Program-made: the position numbers and the translations under genes
Notes under the pieces: generated by a model
The model's input: only the letters and a program-made list of their open reading frames with translations
Told to the model about the DNA's origin: nothing
Database searches by the model: none
DNA from: SZUA-584 sp964441275
GTDB lineage: Bacteria; Bacillota; Clostridia; Christensenellales; SZUA-584
Length of the DNA: 64,000 nucleotides
NCBI GenBank assembly: GCA_964441275.1
Contig: CAYTUG010000013.1
Coordinates: 1-64,000 of the forward strand
Direction: 5' to 3'
In this document: positions 9,930 through 19,412 of the stretch, one piece after another
Layout of the letters: each line of letters starts with the position of its first letter
Numbering within the stretch: position 1 is the first letter of the stretch

Positions 9930-9960
9930 TTTTGATTACTCCTTAATTTATTTTAAAGTT

Positions 9961-10485
9961 TTATATCTTTTGCATAGCGGATTTTCGGCTATTATATAAT
10001 TGCGTATCGCCGCTTTCAAGAGCTACTGTTCCGGTGCGCGCAAGCTCTATAATGTAATATTTCTTAAGCATCTCTACGCTTTCGTTTATATGGTCTATTC
10101 GTCCCGTCAGTTGAATGGTAACAGATTCTTCGCCTATATCAAGAACCAAACCTTTGCATTTTTCAATATCTTCAATAAGCTCTTTTTTCACCACTCCCCG
10201 GGTGCCAATTTTCAACAGCGCTATTTCTCTGAATATTCCGTTATCGCGCGGTATCTCTTTTATCGCTTTGACATCGAGCAGCTTGTCAAATTGCTTAACC
10301 ACCTGCTCAATAACGGAATCGTTCGCGTACATAACTATTGTTATTCTTGATAATGCGGGGTTGCTTGTAACGCCTACCGTCAGGCTTTCGATATTAAAGC
10401 CCCGCCTGCTTATAACGCCTGATACGCGAGAGAGCACCCCCGGTTGATTTGAAACAATAAATGAAATAACGCGTTCCTGCTGCAT
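9961..10485 (-). CDS. ilvN: Acetolactate synthase, small (regulatory) subunit
   Basis: The small subunit activates the catalytic subunit and gives feedback inhibition, typically by valine. The 174-residue protein has an N-terminal ACT domain (ISFIVSNQPGVLSRVSGVIS, then RRGFNIESLTVG) followed by the ALS small-subunit C-terminal domain. It is the first gene after the T-box leader, so its translation begins just after the regulated terminator. The alternative symbol ilvH is equally acceptable. Confidence 0.95.
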   Translation of the reverse strand: MQQERVISFIVSNQPGVLSRVSGVISRRGFNIESLTVGVTSNPALSRITIVMYANDSVIEQVVKQFDKLLDVKAIKEIPRDNGIFREIALLKIGTRGVVKKELIEDIEKCKGLVLDIGEESVTIQLTGRIDHINESVEMLKKYYIIELARTGTVALESGDTQLYNSRKSAMQKI

Positions 10486-10528
10486 AGTGTTTTCATTCCT
10501 TTCTTAACTTGTCTTTTGCAACGTTAAT

Positions 10529-10790
10529 AAAAAAAGCCGCTTTCCCTTCATAAATAATTACGAAGAGACGCAGCTGTTATTTACAACTTCGCGGTACCAC
10601 TCTACTTGTCTTTTACAAAGACCGCCTTAAGGCTCTGTCAAGCCCAAAATCTTTAACGGAATCACCCGGCTATGCCTACGTTTTCGGCATGCGGCTCCGG
10701 AGGGATTTGCCTGATACCGCGCTGCCGGCTTACACCGCCCGCCGGCTCTCTATAAGCGATTTGTACCAAACCTGTCTCCATCTGCGCCTT
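10529..10790 (-). promoter_or_regulatory. T-box riboswitch leader, isoleucine type
   Basis: The leader contains the T-box core AGAGTGGTACCGCG (about 10590-10604), whose antiterminator bulge pairs with the uncharged tRNA end. It is followed by a strong terminator, GCTGC-g-TCTCTTCGTAA with loop and TTTATGAAGGGA-aa-GCGGC then a T run (10529-10575). The 5' half holds Stem I, with an AGAGA motif and a base stem GGTTTG/CAAATC. Just inside this stem the 3' strand reads GTATCAGG, so the specifier triplet is most likely ATC (10713-10715), an isoleucine codon. Low charged tRNA-Ile should therefore allow read-through into ilvN-ilvC-cimA-ilvD-ilvB. Confidence 0.93.
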
Positions 10791-10801
10791 TATTATACCC
10801 G

Positions 10802-10830
10802 ATATTAACAAACTATGACGGTTTTGTCAA
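10802..10830 (-). promoter_or_regulatory. Sigma-A promoter of the T-box/ilv operon
   Basis: Minus-strand TTGACA, 17 bases, TAATAT, with the predicted start just ahead of the T-box leader. A second TATAAT lies ten bases further on but has no matching -35. Confidence 0.8.
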
Positions 10831-10870
10831 CACGATATTTGCATTGCAAGCGTATTATTAAAAACCGCAT

Positions 10871-12553
10871 TCAACCTGTTAAATATTCAAAATGCTCTTG
10901 CATTTTTTTGATGCGCATCATTGCGGTTTGTCCGGTTTTTGCGCATGAAGCATAATACAGCTTTATCTTAGGCTCCGTACCGGACGGACGCACGCATACC
11001 CATGAGTTTTCTTCGAGTATATACTTTATAGCGTCAGTGCGCGGTAAAGTAAGATGAGCTTGCCCCCCGCCGGCAGGCAAGCTGATTCCGTTATGATAAT
11101 CTTCCTTGATTAAAACCGAAAGTCCGCCTATTTTATTGACGTTATCCGTTCTAAGGTTTGCCATTATTGACTGCATTTTTTTCATACCGTCAATTCCGGC
11201 GAACTCTGCTGTGTCCACCCGTTCGGCATGATATCCGTAATCGGCGTACAGTTTTTCTAAAACGTCCAATAATGTTAACCCTTTTTCTTTGTAATATTGT
11301 GCGGCTTTACAGAACAGCAGCGCCGCAAGCACGCCGTCTTTGTCCCTTGACCCGTCGCCCGCAAGAAAGCCGCAGCTTTCTTCAAATCCGAATATAAACC
11401 TGTTTTCGGTGCCTTCGGCTTTCGCTATCATCTCGGAAATGTACCTAAAGCCAGTCAACACCGTGTGGCATTTAATCCCGTAAGACTTCGCGATTCTTTC
11501 CGCCAAGCCGGTAGAAACGAAAGATTTTACAATAAAATCGTTCGCGGACAGTTTCTTATTTGTTTCTAACAGATAGTTTATAAGTATACACCCTATCTGA
11601 TTGCCGGTAAGCATCCTGTAACCGTCGCTATTGACAGCCGCCCCCATTCTGTCCGCATCGGGATCGGTGCCCACGGCAACGTCCGCATTTAGCTTAGTTG
11701 CAAGCGCTATTGCCATTTCCATTGCGCTGCGCTGTTCGGGGTTTGGCGCCTCTATGGTTGGGAAGCAACCGTCCGGTTTGCTTTGGCTTTCGACAATATG
11801 CAGATCTGCAATCCCGGCGGCGGGGAAAACGCTTTTTACTGCGCGCAAACCCACTCCGTGCAAAGGCGTATATACAACTTTTAAATCGTCGGCTTTTTTT
11901 GTTCCGCAAAGCTCAACTATATTTTGATAATAGCTATCGTCAACCTCTTTTCCAATTTCAATTATTGAGCCGCGCGCTATACCCTCGTCAAACGCAATGC
12001 GTTTTACACCGTCAAAAAAATCTATGGTCTCAATTTGGCGCATTACCGTTTGGCTTTCTGCAGGACCGAGCTGTCCCCCGTATGCCGCATACGCTTTGTA
12101 TCCGTTGTATTCTTTCGGGTTATGACTTGCCGTTATTACCACTCCCCCCGAGGCTTTAAGATGTCTTATGGCAAAAGATAATTCGGGCACGCCGGTCGGC
12201 TCTTTGAAAACGTACGCGTTAATTCCGTTTGCCGCGAATACGGATGCGGTTTCATGCGCAAATTCACACGAGTAACGGCGAGAATCGTATGCAATTACAA
12301 CTTTGTTTTGGCGCGTGCCGTTTTGGTTTAAATATTGAGCGAACCCTTGGGTTGCCCTGCCCACTGTATACCTGTTCATGCGAAATGTTCCCGCGCCAAT
12401 TAAACCGCGCAATCCCGCAGTTCCGAAAGGCAAATGCGCAGAAAAACGCTCTTTTATCCTTTGTTCATCCCCCTTGATGCCGACAAGCTCGTCCAATAAA
12501 TGTTGCTCGCAAACATTATTAAACCATTTTTCATATTCAGCTTTGTAAGCCAT
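10871..12553 (-). CDS. pgcA: Alpha-phosphohexomutase (phosphoglucomutase/phosphomannomutase)
   Basis: The enzyme interconverts hexose 1- and 6-phosphates through a phosphoserine, feeding UDP-glucose and cell-envelope sugar synthesis. The 560-residue protein has all four domain signatures: TASHNP with the phosphoserine (Ser143), the magnesium loop DPDADR, the sugar-binding GFEESCG and the phosphate-binding RPSGTEPKIK. Length and N-terminus (FGTAGLRG) match the PgcA/Pgm2-like class of Firmicutes rather than the shorter GlmM. AAGGAGG precedes the ATG. It stands alone upstream of the T-box operon on the same strand. Confidence 0.93.
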   Translation of the reverse strand: MAYKAEYEKWFNNVCEQHLLDELVGIKGDEQRIKERFSAHLPFGTAGLRGLIGAGTFRMNRYTVGRATQGFAQYLNQNGTRQNKVVIAYDSRRYSCEFAHETASVFAANGINAYVFKEPTGVPELSFAIRHLKASGGVVITASHNPKEYNGYKAYAAYGGQLGPAESQTVMRQIETIDFFDGVKRIAFDEGIARGSIIEIGKEVDDSYYQNIVELCGTKKADDLKVVYTPLHGVGLRAVKSVFPAAGIADLHIVESQSKPDGCFPTIEAPNPEQRSAMEMAIALATKLNADVAVGTDPDADRMGAAVNSDGYRMLTGNQIGCILINYLLETNKKLSANDFIVKSFVSTGLAERIAKSYGIKCHTVLTGFRYISEMIAKAEGTENRFIFGFEESCGFLAGDGSRDKDGVLAALLFCKAAQYYKEKGLTLLDVLEKLYADYGYHAERVDTAEFAGIDGMKKMQSIMANLRTDNVNKIGGLSVLIKEDYHNGISLPAGGGQAHLTLPRTDAIKYILEENSWVCVRPSGTEPKIKLYYASCAKTGQTAMMRIKKMQEHFEYLTG

Positions 12554-12800
12554 ATACCCTCCTTAAGTTGTATAAAATATATATGCATAGCATGTTAACG
12601 TCTTCCAGCCTAAAATTTTTGATTGCGGCAAACAAGACCGGGCTAAAAAATATTGCTTTACTATTATTTATAACTTCAATTTGATTATACATTAACATAA
12701 ATAATTTTTCACGCCATGCCCGCTTTTAAGATTATATCCGCATTTAATTAATAGACATATCCACTTTGTGTTACTATGTTGGAATAATGTCATAATATAC
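12554..12800. other. Intergenic region between divergent pgcA and protease genes
   Basis: This AT-rich stretch separates two divergent genes. It holds the ribosome site of pgcA at its left end. I see no gene and no stable hairpin in it, and no promoter for pgcA that I would trust. Confidence 0.5.
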
Positions 12801-12829
12801 TTGCAATGTTATCAGTTAATGTATATAGT
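12801..12829 (+). promoter_or_regulatory. Sigma-A promoter of the protease gene
   Basis: TTGCAA, 17 bases, TATAGT. The predicted start near 12836 is about 37 bases before the chosen ATG at 12873. Confidence 0.6.
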
Positions 12830-12872
12830 TATTTTATTGTACCGTAACCAAAATATTTCGGAGGAAAACAAA

Positions 12873-15800
12873 ATGATAAAAAGAATTGTGTCCATTCTCC
12901 TTATTACTCTCACAATACTTTTATTATTGCCCTTTAACGTTCTTGCACAAGATACTCAGAGCAACGGGTACCAAATGGGCTTAAAAGAGCCGACGGAAAA
13001 GGAAATTGAACTTTTTGAAAAGAACTCTACGCTAATAAACAAAATTTTGCCGAACAAAGAAAGCCTTATGCGAATCAACCAGTCGAGAGCCAAAAAGGGG
13101 CTTGAACCATTATCGTCGGCTTTAGCGGTTGCGGACGGCGCTGAATTTCAGGCTTCCGGTACAAAATCCGCTGATGTTAAAAAATACAAATCTATATTTG
13201 ATAGTTATGGTGAAATTGTCAAATCTCTTCCTCCAAATATTGATTTAAGCCAAACTAATTATTTCCCCGCTATAGGGGACCAAGGCAATTTAGGCTCTTG
13301 CGCAAGTTTTGCGACAACTTATTACGCCGCTACATACCAAACCGCAAGAAAAAGAGAAATGAACCTGAAAGCAAACCCTAATCGCGTTTTGTCCGCCCGG
13401 TTTTCCTATAACCTTAATAACGATGGCGAAGACGAAGGTTCGTCCATATTTGGCAACCTTTTAAGCCTGTTCTATTTAGGCGCGCCTTTTGCAGACGAAG
13501 TTTCAATGCAAAGCTATCAATATAACGGTTACGATAGCAAACCCACGCAATACCGTGAATTCCCTCAGACGGCGGCAATTTATAACGATGCTTTAAAAAA
13601 CCAAGTGCCTGATTTCTTTTTAACCGAAGATTTAAGCGCTTCCGAAGCGCTTGAACTTATAAAAATGGCGCTGTCCAACGGTTATGTTTTAAACTTTGGC
13701 ACCGATTATATGTACGATTGGCAGTACAAAGAAACCCAAGATGACACATCGACAACAGGTGACGACGCATTTGTCGGGCAAGACGTTTGCTACTGCTTGC
13801 CGGTATCCAACTACAACAGTTACAGCCGCCACGCTATGACCATAGTTGGCTACAATGATGACATTTGGGTGGATGTAAACGGGAACGGCACAGCGGAAAG
13901 TTTTGAGAAAGGCGCGTTAAAAATAGCGAATTCTTGGGGTTCCTCATGGAAAAACGACGGTTTTGTATGGTTAAGTTACGACACTATTAAAAACTTTGAC
14001 GATTGTGACGGCGCAATAAGAGAAAACGAACTCTTTATTATAGAGGCGCAGAATGAGTATAAGCCTGTTGCAACGGCTGAGATAACATTAAACACGGCAA
14101 GGCGCGGACAGCTTGTAATATTTGGAGGCATTAACTGGAGTGAAGCGGGAGAGCCAAATTATTGGTTCTCATACTATCCTTTCGAAGCATTGGGCGGTCC
14201 GTATTCTTTTGCAGGCACAACCAGCGCGAGCACCGCAACCGTTGTAATCGATTTATCTAAGTACATGGAATACCTGGAATATTTGGAGACACTCGAAATT
14301 GAAGACCAGTTGAATGAAAAAGCCGGCGGTAAAATGTCGCTGTTTGCCGGTGTTATGGATGTTGACAATGATGCGTATTCGGTGCGTGTAGATAATGTTG
14401 CGTTTAAATCTAAAGAAAACGTTGCCGCTTTGCAAACATTTCCCCAAACCGTTAACTGCGATTTAAAAATGTTTTGCGGCAAAGCAAAAATAAATGGCAA
14501 CGACCCGCCGCCATACGTTAGCGCAATAGAAACCCTTCCGTTGATGCCTCTTAATACTGATATTACCGCAACCTCTTCGGGGCCGACAAACAAGGTTGAA
14601 TGGAGGTTTACGCCTACAGTATCAGGCTTATATGATTTTTACGTGAACAAGAATTACTATGGTTTGGAGATTCTTAACAACGCCAAAATGATGCTATATG
14701 ATGATTACGATTTTATTGAAGATGTTCCTTTGTATGCGGGCAAAACCTATGTGTTGCGCGCTTATTATAACGGGACAGGAGCAGGCGTACCGTTTAAGGC
14801 AAGAATAAATCTTGTTGAACCGTGGCCTTCCTCCGCATATTCCGCAAAGTTAAGCAACATTAAGCTTTCAACGGGCGAAAGCTTAACCCCAGCGTTTAAC
14901 TCTAACACCTATTCTTATAAAGCGGATGTGGGAAGCGGTGTCACCACGCTTACTGTAACACCGCAGAACGCAAACTCGTATGTTTTAATAGACAACAAAA
15001 ACGTTCTGAGCCGTCAATTCGCATTAAGCGGAGGGGCAAAGTCGGCGCGTATTGAAGTGACTTCACCCGATTGGCTCGATACCAAAGTGTATAACGTAAG
15101 CATGAAACAATTAACAGATGCGCCAAACGTTGCTGTAAGCAGCAATTACAACAGCGCAAAACTTTCGTGGAGCAAAATTGCGGGCGCCAAAGGGTACGAA
15201 ATATACCGCTCCGGCTCCTTGGGGGGAACGTACACAAGGCTCGCCAATATAACTAAAGGCACCACAACTTCGTGGACAAACTCTAAGCTGAAAACGGGCG
15301 CAACGTATTATTACAAAATGCGCGCCGTATTCGGCAGCGGAAAATACAGCGCTTATTCAGCCGTAAAATCCGTAACGCCGGCGTTAGCAAAAGTATCGGC
15401 GCTTAAAGCCTCCGCTTCCGCATACAACAGCGCGAAACTGTCGTGGAGCAAAGTTACCGGGGCAACAGGGTACGAACTGCACCGTGCTACCAGCGCAGCA
15501 GGCCCGTATAAACTAATCAAGACCACCGCTTCAAGAAGCTTTACGAACAAAAAGCTCGATACGGGCACAACTTACTATTACAAAGTGCGCGCTTACCGCA
15601 CTGTAAACAAACAAAAGGTATACGGAGAGTTCTCCACTGTGCAATCCGCCAAGCCTATGATTGGCAAGCCGGCCAAGCTAAAAATAAAGACATCCGGCTA
15701 CAACAGCGCCAAATTAAGCTGGGGCAAAGTTAAGGGCGCCTCCGGTTATAATATATACCGCAGCACATCGCAAAATGGCACGTACGTTAAGGCAGGCTCG

Positions 15801-16496
15801 TCGGCAAAAAATACTTATACCGACAAAACTCTTGAGCCTTACACCAAGTATTACTATAAAGTGCGCGCTTACCGTTCCGTGAACGGCACAAAGGTAGAGG
15901 GGGCGGATTCGGCGGTCAAAACCGCTTCCACAACGTTAGCAAAGCCGACAAAAACCAAATCGTCCTATGCTGCTCCTTTGGGCATAAACCTTAAATGGAA
16001 ATCCGTTTCCGGCGCTACCGGCTATCAAGTGTATCGAAGCGCGTCCAAAAAAGGTACGTATGCGCAGGCGGGCACATCGAGCGTACCCAATTTTAAAGAC
16101 GAAGGGCTTGCGGCGGGCAAAACTTATTACTACAAAATCCGCGCTTTTCGCACAGTTGGCGCAACAACCGTTTTCGGCGCTTTCTCCGCTATAAAATCTG
16201 CCAAGGCGCCAACGGCAGTTCCAAAATCATTTAAAGCGGCTTCGGCTTTGCCTAACGGAATAAAGCTAAGCTGGAAAGCCATAACAGGCGCAAGCGGATA
16301 TGAGGTTTATCGCAGCAGTTCTAAAAAAGGCGCATATTCACTTGTGGGCGCTGCGGGAGGTTTAAATTATATTGATACTGATCCGGCGCTTGTCCCCGGC
16401 AAAACGTATTATTACAAGATCCGCATTTTTGTAACGTACGGATTAAACAAGATATATGGAAAATTCACGGGCATAAAATCCGCAAAGGCAAAATAA
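12873..16496 (+). CDS. Secreted papain-family (C1) cysteine protease with five FN3 repeats
   Basis: The 1207-residue protein begins with a signal peptide (MIKRIVSILL, then a hydrophobic run, cleavage near FNVLAQ). A short pro-region precedes a C1 protease domain with the oxyanion Gln137, catalytic Cys143 in QGNLGSCASFA, His320 in SRHAMTIVGY and Asn353 in IANSWGSSW, so the catalytic set is complete. A beta-sandwich region follows, then a cadherin-like repeat (about 655-745), and five fibronectin type III repeats with recurring AKLSWSKV, GYEIYRS and TYYYKVRA patterns run to the C-terminus. There is no LPXTG or S-layer motif, so how it stays at the surface is unclear. The ATG at 12873 was chosen over an upstream one because GGAGG lies nine bases before it and the signal peptide starts there. 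It has its own promoter and terminator. Confidence 0.88.
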   Translation: MIKRIVSILLITLTILLLLPFNVLAQDTQSNGYQMGLKEPTEKEIELFEKNSTLINKILPNKESLMRINQSRAKKGLEPLSSALAVADGAEFQASGTKSADVKKYKSIFDSYGEIVKSLPPNIDLSQTNYFPAIGDQGNLGSCASFATTYYAATYQTARKREMNLKANPNRVLSARFSYNLNNDGEDEGSSIFGNLLSLFYLGAPFADEVSMQSYQYNGYDSKPTQYREFPQTAAIYNDALKNQVPDFFLTEDLSASEALELIKMALSNGYVLNFGTDYMYDWQYKETQDDTSTTGDDAFVGQDVCYCLPVSNYNSYSRHAMTIVGYNDDIWVDVNGNGTAESFEKGALKIANSWGSSWKNDGFVWLSYDTIKNFDDCDGAIRENELFIIEAQNEYKPVATAEITLNTARRGQLVIFGGINWSEAGEPNYWFSYYPFEALGGPYSFAGTTSASTATVVIDLSKYMEYLEYLETLEIEDQLNEKAGGKMSLFAGVMDVDNDAYSVRVDNVAFKSKENVAALQTFPQTVNCDLKMFCGKAKINGNDPPPYVSAIETLPLMPLNTDITATSSGPTNKVEWRFTPTVSGLYDFYVNKNYYGLEILNNAKMMLYDDYDFIEDVPLYAGKTYVLRAYYNGTGAGVPFKARINLVEPWPSSAYSAKLSNIKLSTGESLTPAFNSNTYSYKADVGSGVTTLTVTPQNANSYVLIDNKNVLSRQFALSGGAKSARIEVTSPDWLDTKVYNVSMKQLTDAPNVAVSSNYNSAKLSWSKIAGAKGYEIYRSGSLGGTYTRLANITKGTTTSWTNSKLKTGATYYYKMRAVFGSGKYSAYSAVKSVTPALAKVSALKASASAYNSAKLSWSKVTGATGYELHRATSAAGPYKLIKTTASRSFTNKKLDTGTTYYYKVRAYRTVNKQKVYGEFSTVQSAKPMIGKPAKLKIKTSGYNSAKLSWGKVKGASGYNIYRSTSQNGTYVKAGSSAKNTYTDKTLEPYTKYYYKVRAYRSVNGTKVEGADSAVKTASTTLAKPTKTKSSYAAPLGINLKWKSVSGATGYQVYRSASKKGTYAQAGTSSVPNFKDEGLAAGKTYYYKIRAFRTVGATTVFGAFSAIKSAKAPTAVPKSFKAASALPNGIKLSWKAITGASGYEVYRSSSKKGAYSLVGAAGGLNYIDTDPALVPGKTYYYKIRIFVTYGLNKIYGKFTGIKSAKAK

Positions 16497-16519
16497 CAGT
16501 TGAACATTTAAAATCTGCA

Positions 16520-16549
16520 AACCGGCTGTTCTGCGCAGCCGGTTTTTTT
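16520..16549 (+). terminator. Terminator of the protease gene
   Basis: A perfect nine-base-pair stem AACCGGCTG / CAGCCGGTT followed by seven T, about 25 bases after the stop codon. Confidence 0.9.
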
Positions 16550-16778
16550 ATACACCAAATCCATATTTCGTTTTTATCGTCATTTTTTATTATTTGCGTC
16601 CCTTTCGTTTTGCGCCTCTGCGTCTTGACATATTGATAATTACAGTTACTATTATTAGGTCAGGCATAATCTTTTAATTTGCGCGGTATATAGGCGATTT
16701 GTTATGCGAAATTTCGGGTTGGGGTTTTAGCTTCACCTAATTCGAAATATAATTTTTTTCAGACGGGAATATTACATC

Positions 16779-18629
16779 ATGACGGAACGGCTTAATTCTA
16801 ATAATTCGCTCGGAACGAAACCTATTGGCAGACTGCTGATGAATTTTGCAATACCAAGCATAGTTGCCATGTTGGTCGGCGCGCTTTATAACATAGTCGA
16901 CCAATTTTTTATTGGACACAAAATAGGCGAGTTAGGAAACGCGGCTACCAACGTCGCATTTCCTTTGACGACTTCTTGCGTTGCTATTGCTCTTCTGCTT
17001 GGCATTGGCGGCGCGGCGGCTTTTAACCTTGCAATGGGCGAAGGAAAAACAAAAAGCGCGCCGTATTATGTCGGCAACGCTGCCGTAATATTATTTTTGC
17101 TTGGCAGCGCACTCACAATAATTACACAGCTTTTTTTAACCCCATTGCTTAAGTTTTTCGGTTCGCCCGCCAATGTGCTTGGCTATGCAAGCACATATAC
17201 GCAGATAACCTCTTGGGGATTTCCGTTTTTGATATTGTCTGTCGGAGGCGGCCACCTTATCCGCGCTGACGGTAGCCCAAGATACGCTATGGTTTGCAAC
17301 CTATCCGGCGCTTTGCTCAACACCGTTCTTGACCCGATTTTCATATTTGGATTTAACATGGACATGGCAGGAGCTGCACTTGCCACTGTAATAGGTCAAT
17401 TGCTCTCTTTTTATTTGGCGGTGCGGTATTTTTACCGCTATAAAACCGTACGTATAAAAAAACGCCATTTGACGCCAAAATGGCGGTATACCGGCAGAGT
17501 GATAGCATTGGGCACCGCTCCTGCTTTTAATCAAATAGCTATGACGGTAACGCAAATCACCATGAACAAATCGCTCACCTATTACGGAGCGCTATCGATT
17601 TACGGCGAATCCGTTCCGCTTGCCGTATCGGGCATAATAAACAAGGTTGCAATGATATTTTTTGCGATTGTGATAGGAATCTCGCAAGCGATGCAGCCTA
17701 TTGCAAGTTTTAATTACGGCGCAAAACAATATGGCAGGGTAAAATCGATATACAAGCTTGCAATACGGTACGGATTTATTGTGGCCGCAACAGCCTTTGC
17801 CATGTTTCAGCTTATACCAAACCAGATAATATCGCTTTTCGGTTCGGGCACGCAAAAATATTTTGATTTTGCAGCGGCATATTTTAGGATATTTATGTTC
17901 TTCACTTTTATTAACTTTATGCAGCCGATATCTTCTAACCTGTTTACTTCTATTGGGAAACCTAAAAAAGGCGTGTTCTTATCGTTGACGAGACAGATAA
18001 TATTTCTGTTGCCCTTTATACTCGTCTTTCCGCTGTTTTATGGCGTTGACGGCATAATGTACGCCGGCCCCGCCGCCGACCTTATCGCTTTTGCCGTATC
18101 GGTTATAATGGTAATAGCGGAGTTTCGCAATATGGACAGGCTATCCTGCGCCGGCCCGCAAAACAAAGGCGCGTTTTCTTGTTTTAAATCCGCTTCTGTT
18201 TTATTTAAAAAACCGTTAAGCTTTATTTTAGGAAAAGGTGGTTTAAAAATGCCGATAGACAAGCAGCTTCTAAAAGTTTTATCGACCCCGCCCGATGCGG
18301 CTTTATCAATTGTCACACAGGGCTTGAGCGAACCGCATGTGGTCAACACTTGGAACAGCTATGTGCGCATAACGGATGCCGGAAATTTCCTTATACCTGC
18401 GGGCAAAATGATTGAAACCGAAAAAAACATTGCAGTAAACAATAATGTTAAGCTAACTATTACTAACAGGGAGATAGCGGGCAAAACTTATAAAGGCGCC
18501 GGGTTTTTGGTAACCGGTATTGCGGCTTTTGTTAAAGAAGGGCCCGATTATGAAATGATTAAGAATGCATACCCTTGGGCAAGGGCGGCGTTGTCAATAA
18601 AGATATTGTCGGCGGAACAAACGCTATAA
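16779..18629 (+). CDS. MATE-family efflux transporter fused to a PNPOx-like flavin domain
   Basis: Residues 1-460 form a MATE exporter: the start LGTKPIGRLL, then AIPSIVAMLVGALYNIVDQF and about 12 hydrophobic segments, typical of cation-coupled drug exporters. The usual MATE length is about 450. Here the frame runs on without a stop to a soluble 126-residue C-terminal domain that starts at Met491 (MPIDKQLL) and contains IVTQGLSEPHVVNTWNSYV and YPWARAALSI, as in stand-alone pyridoxamine-phosphate-oxidase-like FMN proteins. An AGGAAAAGGTGG sequence lies just before the ATG at 18249, so the flavoprotein may also be made separately. The start at 16779 has only a weak ribosome site. A sequencing error that removed a MATE stop codon is possible. 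Confidence 0.85.
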   Translation: MTERLNSNNSLGTKPIGRLLMNFAIPSIVAMLVGALYNIVDQFFIGHKIGELGNAATNVAFPLTTSCVAIALLLGIGGAAAFNLAMGEGKTKSAPYYVGNAAVILFLLGSALTIITQLFLTPLLKFFGSPANVLGYASTYTQITSWGFPFLILSVGGGHLIRADGSPRYAMVCNLSGALLNTVLDPIFIFGFNMDMAGAALATVIGQLLSFYLAVRYFYRYKTVRIKKRHLTPKWRYTGRVIALGTAPAFNQIAMTVTQITMNKSLTYYGALSIYGESVPLAVSGIINKVAMIFFAIVIGISQAMQPIASFNYGAKQYGRVKSIYKLAIRYGFIVAATAFAMFQLIPNQIISLFGSGTQKYFDFAAAYFRIFMFFTFINFMQPISSNLFTSIGKPKKGVFLSLTRQIIFLLPFILVFPLFYGVDGIMYAGPAADLIAFAVSVIMVIAEFRNMDRLSCAGPQNKGAFSCFKSASVLFKKPLSFILGKGGLKMPIDKQLLKVLSTPPDAALSIVTQGLSEPHVVNTWNSYVRITDAGNFLIPAGKMIETEKNIAVNNNVKLTITNREIAGKTYKGAGFLVTGIAAFVKEGPDYEMIKNAYPWARAALSIKILSAEQTL

Positions 18630-18670
18630 AAAAAGCTTTGTGCCGCAACATCCCGCAACAAAGCTTTTTT
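18629..18670. terminator. Bidirectional terminator between convergent genes
   Basis: AAAAAAGCTTTGT pairs perfectly with ACAAAGCTTTTTT. The A and T runs make it usable from both sides: for the MATE gene on the plus strand and for the ferredoxin gene on the minus strand. Confidence 0.9.
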
Positions 18671-18682
18671 GCATGTTAGTTA

Positions 18683-19384
18683 TCATTCATCCCGTATTGT
18701 ACCGTCGGTATTTATTACCGTAACTCCCCAAGGTATCATTTTGCCGCTTTCTATCAAAGCTTTCTTTACCGCATTTTCAAGCCCGCTGCAGCAGGGAACG
18801 CTCATCCGCAATACCTCAACGCTTTTTATATTGTTATTTTTAATAATCTCGGCTAATTTTTGAGCGTAATCCGCATCGTCAAGCTTCGGACATCCTATAA
18901 GGGTTATTTTACCCCGCATAAATCTATTATGGATCTGCGCGTAAGCAAAAGCCGTACAATCCGCCGCTATCAGCAGCTTTGCCCCGTTAAAGAAAGCGGC
19001 GTTTGAAGGAACAAGCCTTATCTGACAAGGCCATTGCATAAGTTCGGCGCTTTGCCGGATATCAACCGGCTCAATGCTTTGCGCTTTTCTGCTAAACGTC
19101 TGCGAATGCGCAGATGGGCACCCGCATGGCAGAGGCGCTTTTTTCGCCTTCTCGATATTCTTTTTGACCGCTTGCTCGTCAAACTCTTCCGCCTCCCGCT
19201 CCTCTATCGTAATTGCTCCTGCCGGGCAATTGGGGAGGCAATCGCCTAACCCGTCACAATACGATTCGGAAACAAGTTTCGCCTTTCCGTCAACAAGCTG
19301 CAGCGCGCCTTCGTGACAGGCGGTTATGCAAATGCCGCAGCCGTTGCACTTTTGTTCATCTATCGAAACAATTTTTCTTATCAT
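18683..19384 (-). CDS. Ferredoxin-type iron-sulfur protein with two 4Fe-4S motifs
   Basis: The 233-residue protein has an N-terminal bacterial ferredoxin domain: CNGCGICITAC at residues 13-23, and a second, irregular motif CDGLGDCLPNCP at about 43-54. A C-terminal domain of about 140 residues follows, with further cysteines (CGCPS, CPKL, VPCCSGLE). Such proteins are common in anaerobes next to Crp/Fnr regulators, and are thought to handle redox sensing or electron transfer, but the exact partner is unknown. The ATG at 19384 has a strong AAAGGAGG eight bases ahead. It is divergent from the Crp/Fnr gene across about 100 bases, which suggests that this regulator controls it. Confidence 0.85.
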   Translation of the reverse strand: MIRKIVSIDEQKCNGCGICITACHEGALQLVDGKAKLVSESYCDGLGDCLPNCPAGAITIEEREAEEFDEQAVKKNIEKAKKAPLPCGCPSAHSQTFSRKAQSIEPVDIRQSAELMQWPCQIRLVPSNAAFFNGAKLLIAADCTAFAYAQIHNRFMRGKITLIGCPKLDDADYAQKLAEIIKNNNIKSVEVLRMSVPCCSGLENAVKKALIESGKMIPWGVTVINTDGTIRDE

Positions 19385-19412
19385 CGGTATAGCCTCCTTT
19401 TAAGTTGTTCAC

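Noticed and set aside
12570..12598. TTAACA-17-TTATAC as a promoter for pgcA
   Set aside because: The predicted start cuts into the pgcA ribosome site.
15100..16490. Repeated DNA that might look like a repeat array
   Set aside because: These are about 90-residue FN3 protein repeats in one reading frame, without identical short repeats and unique spacers, so not a CRISPR array.
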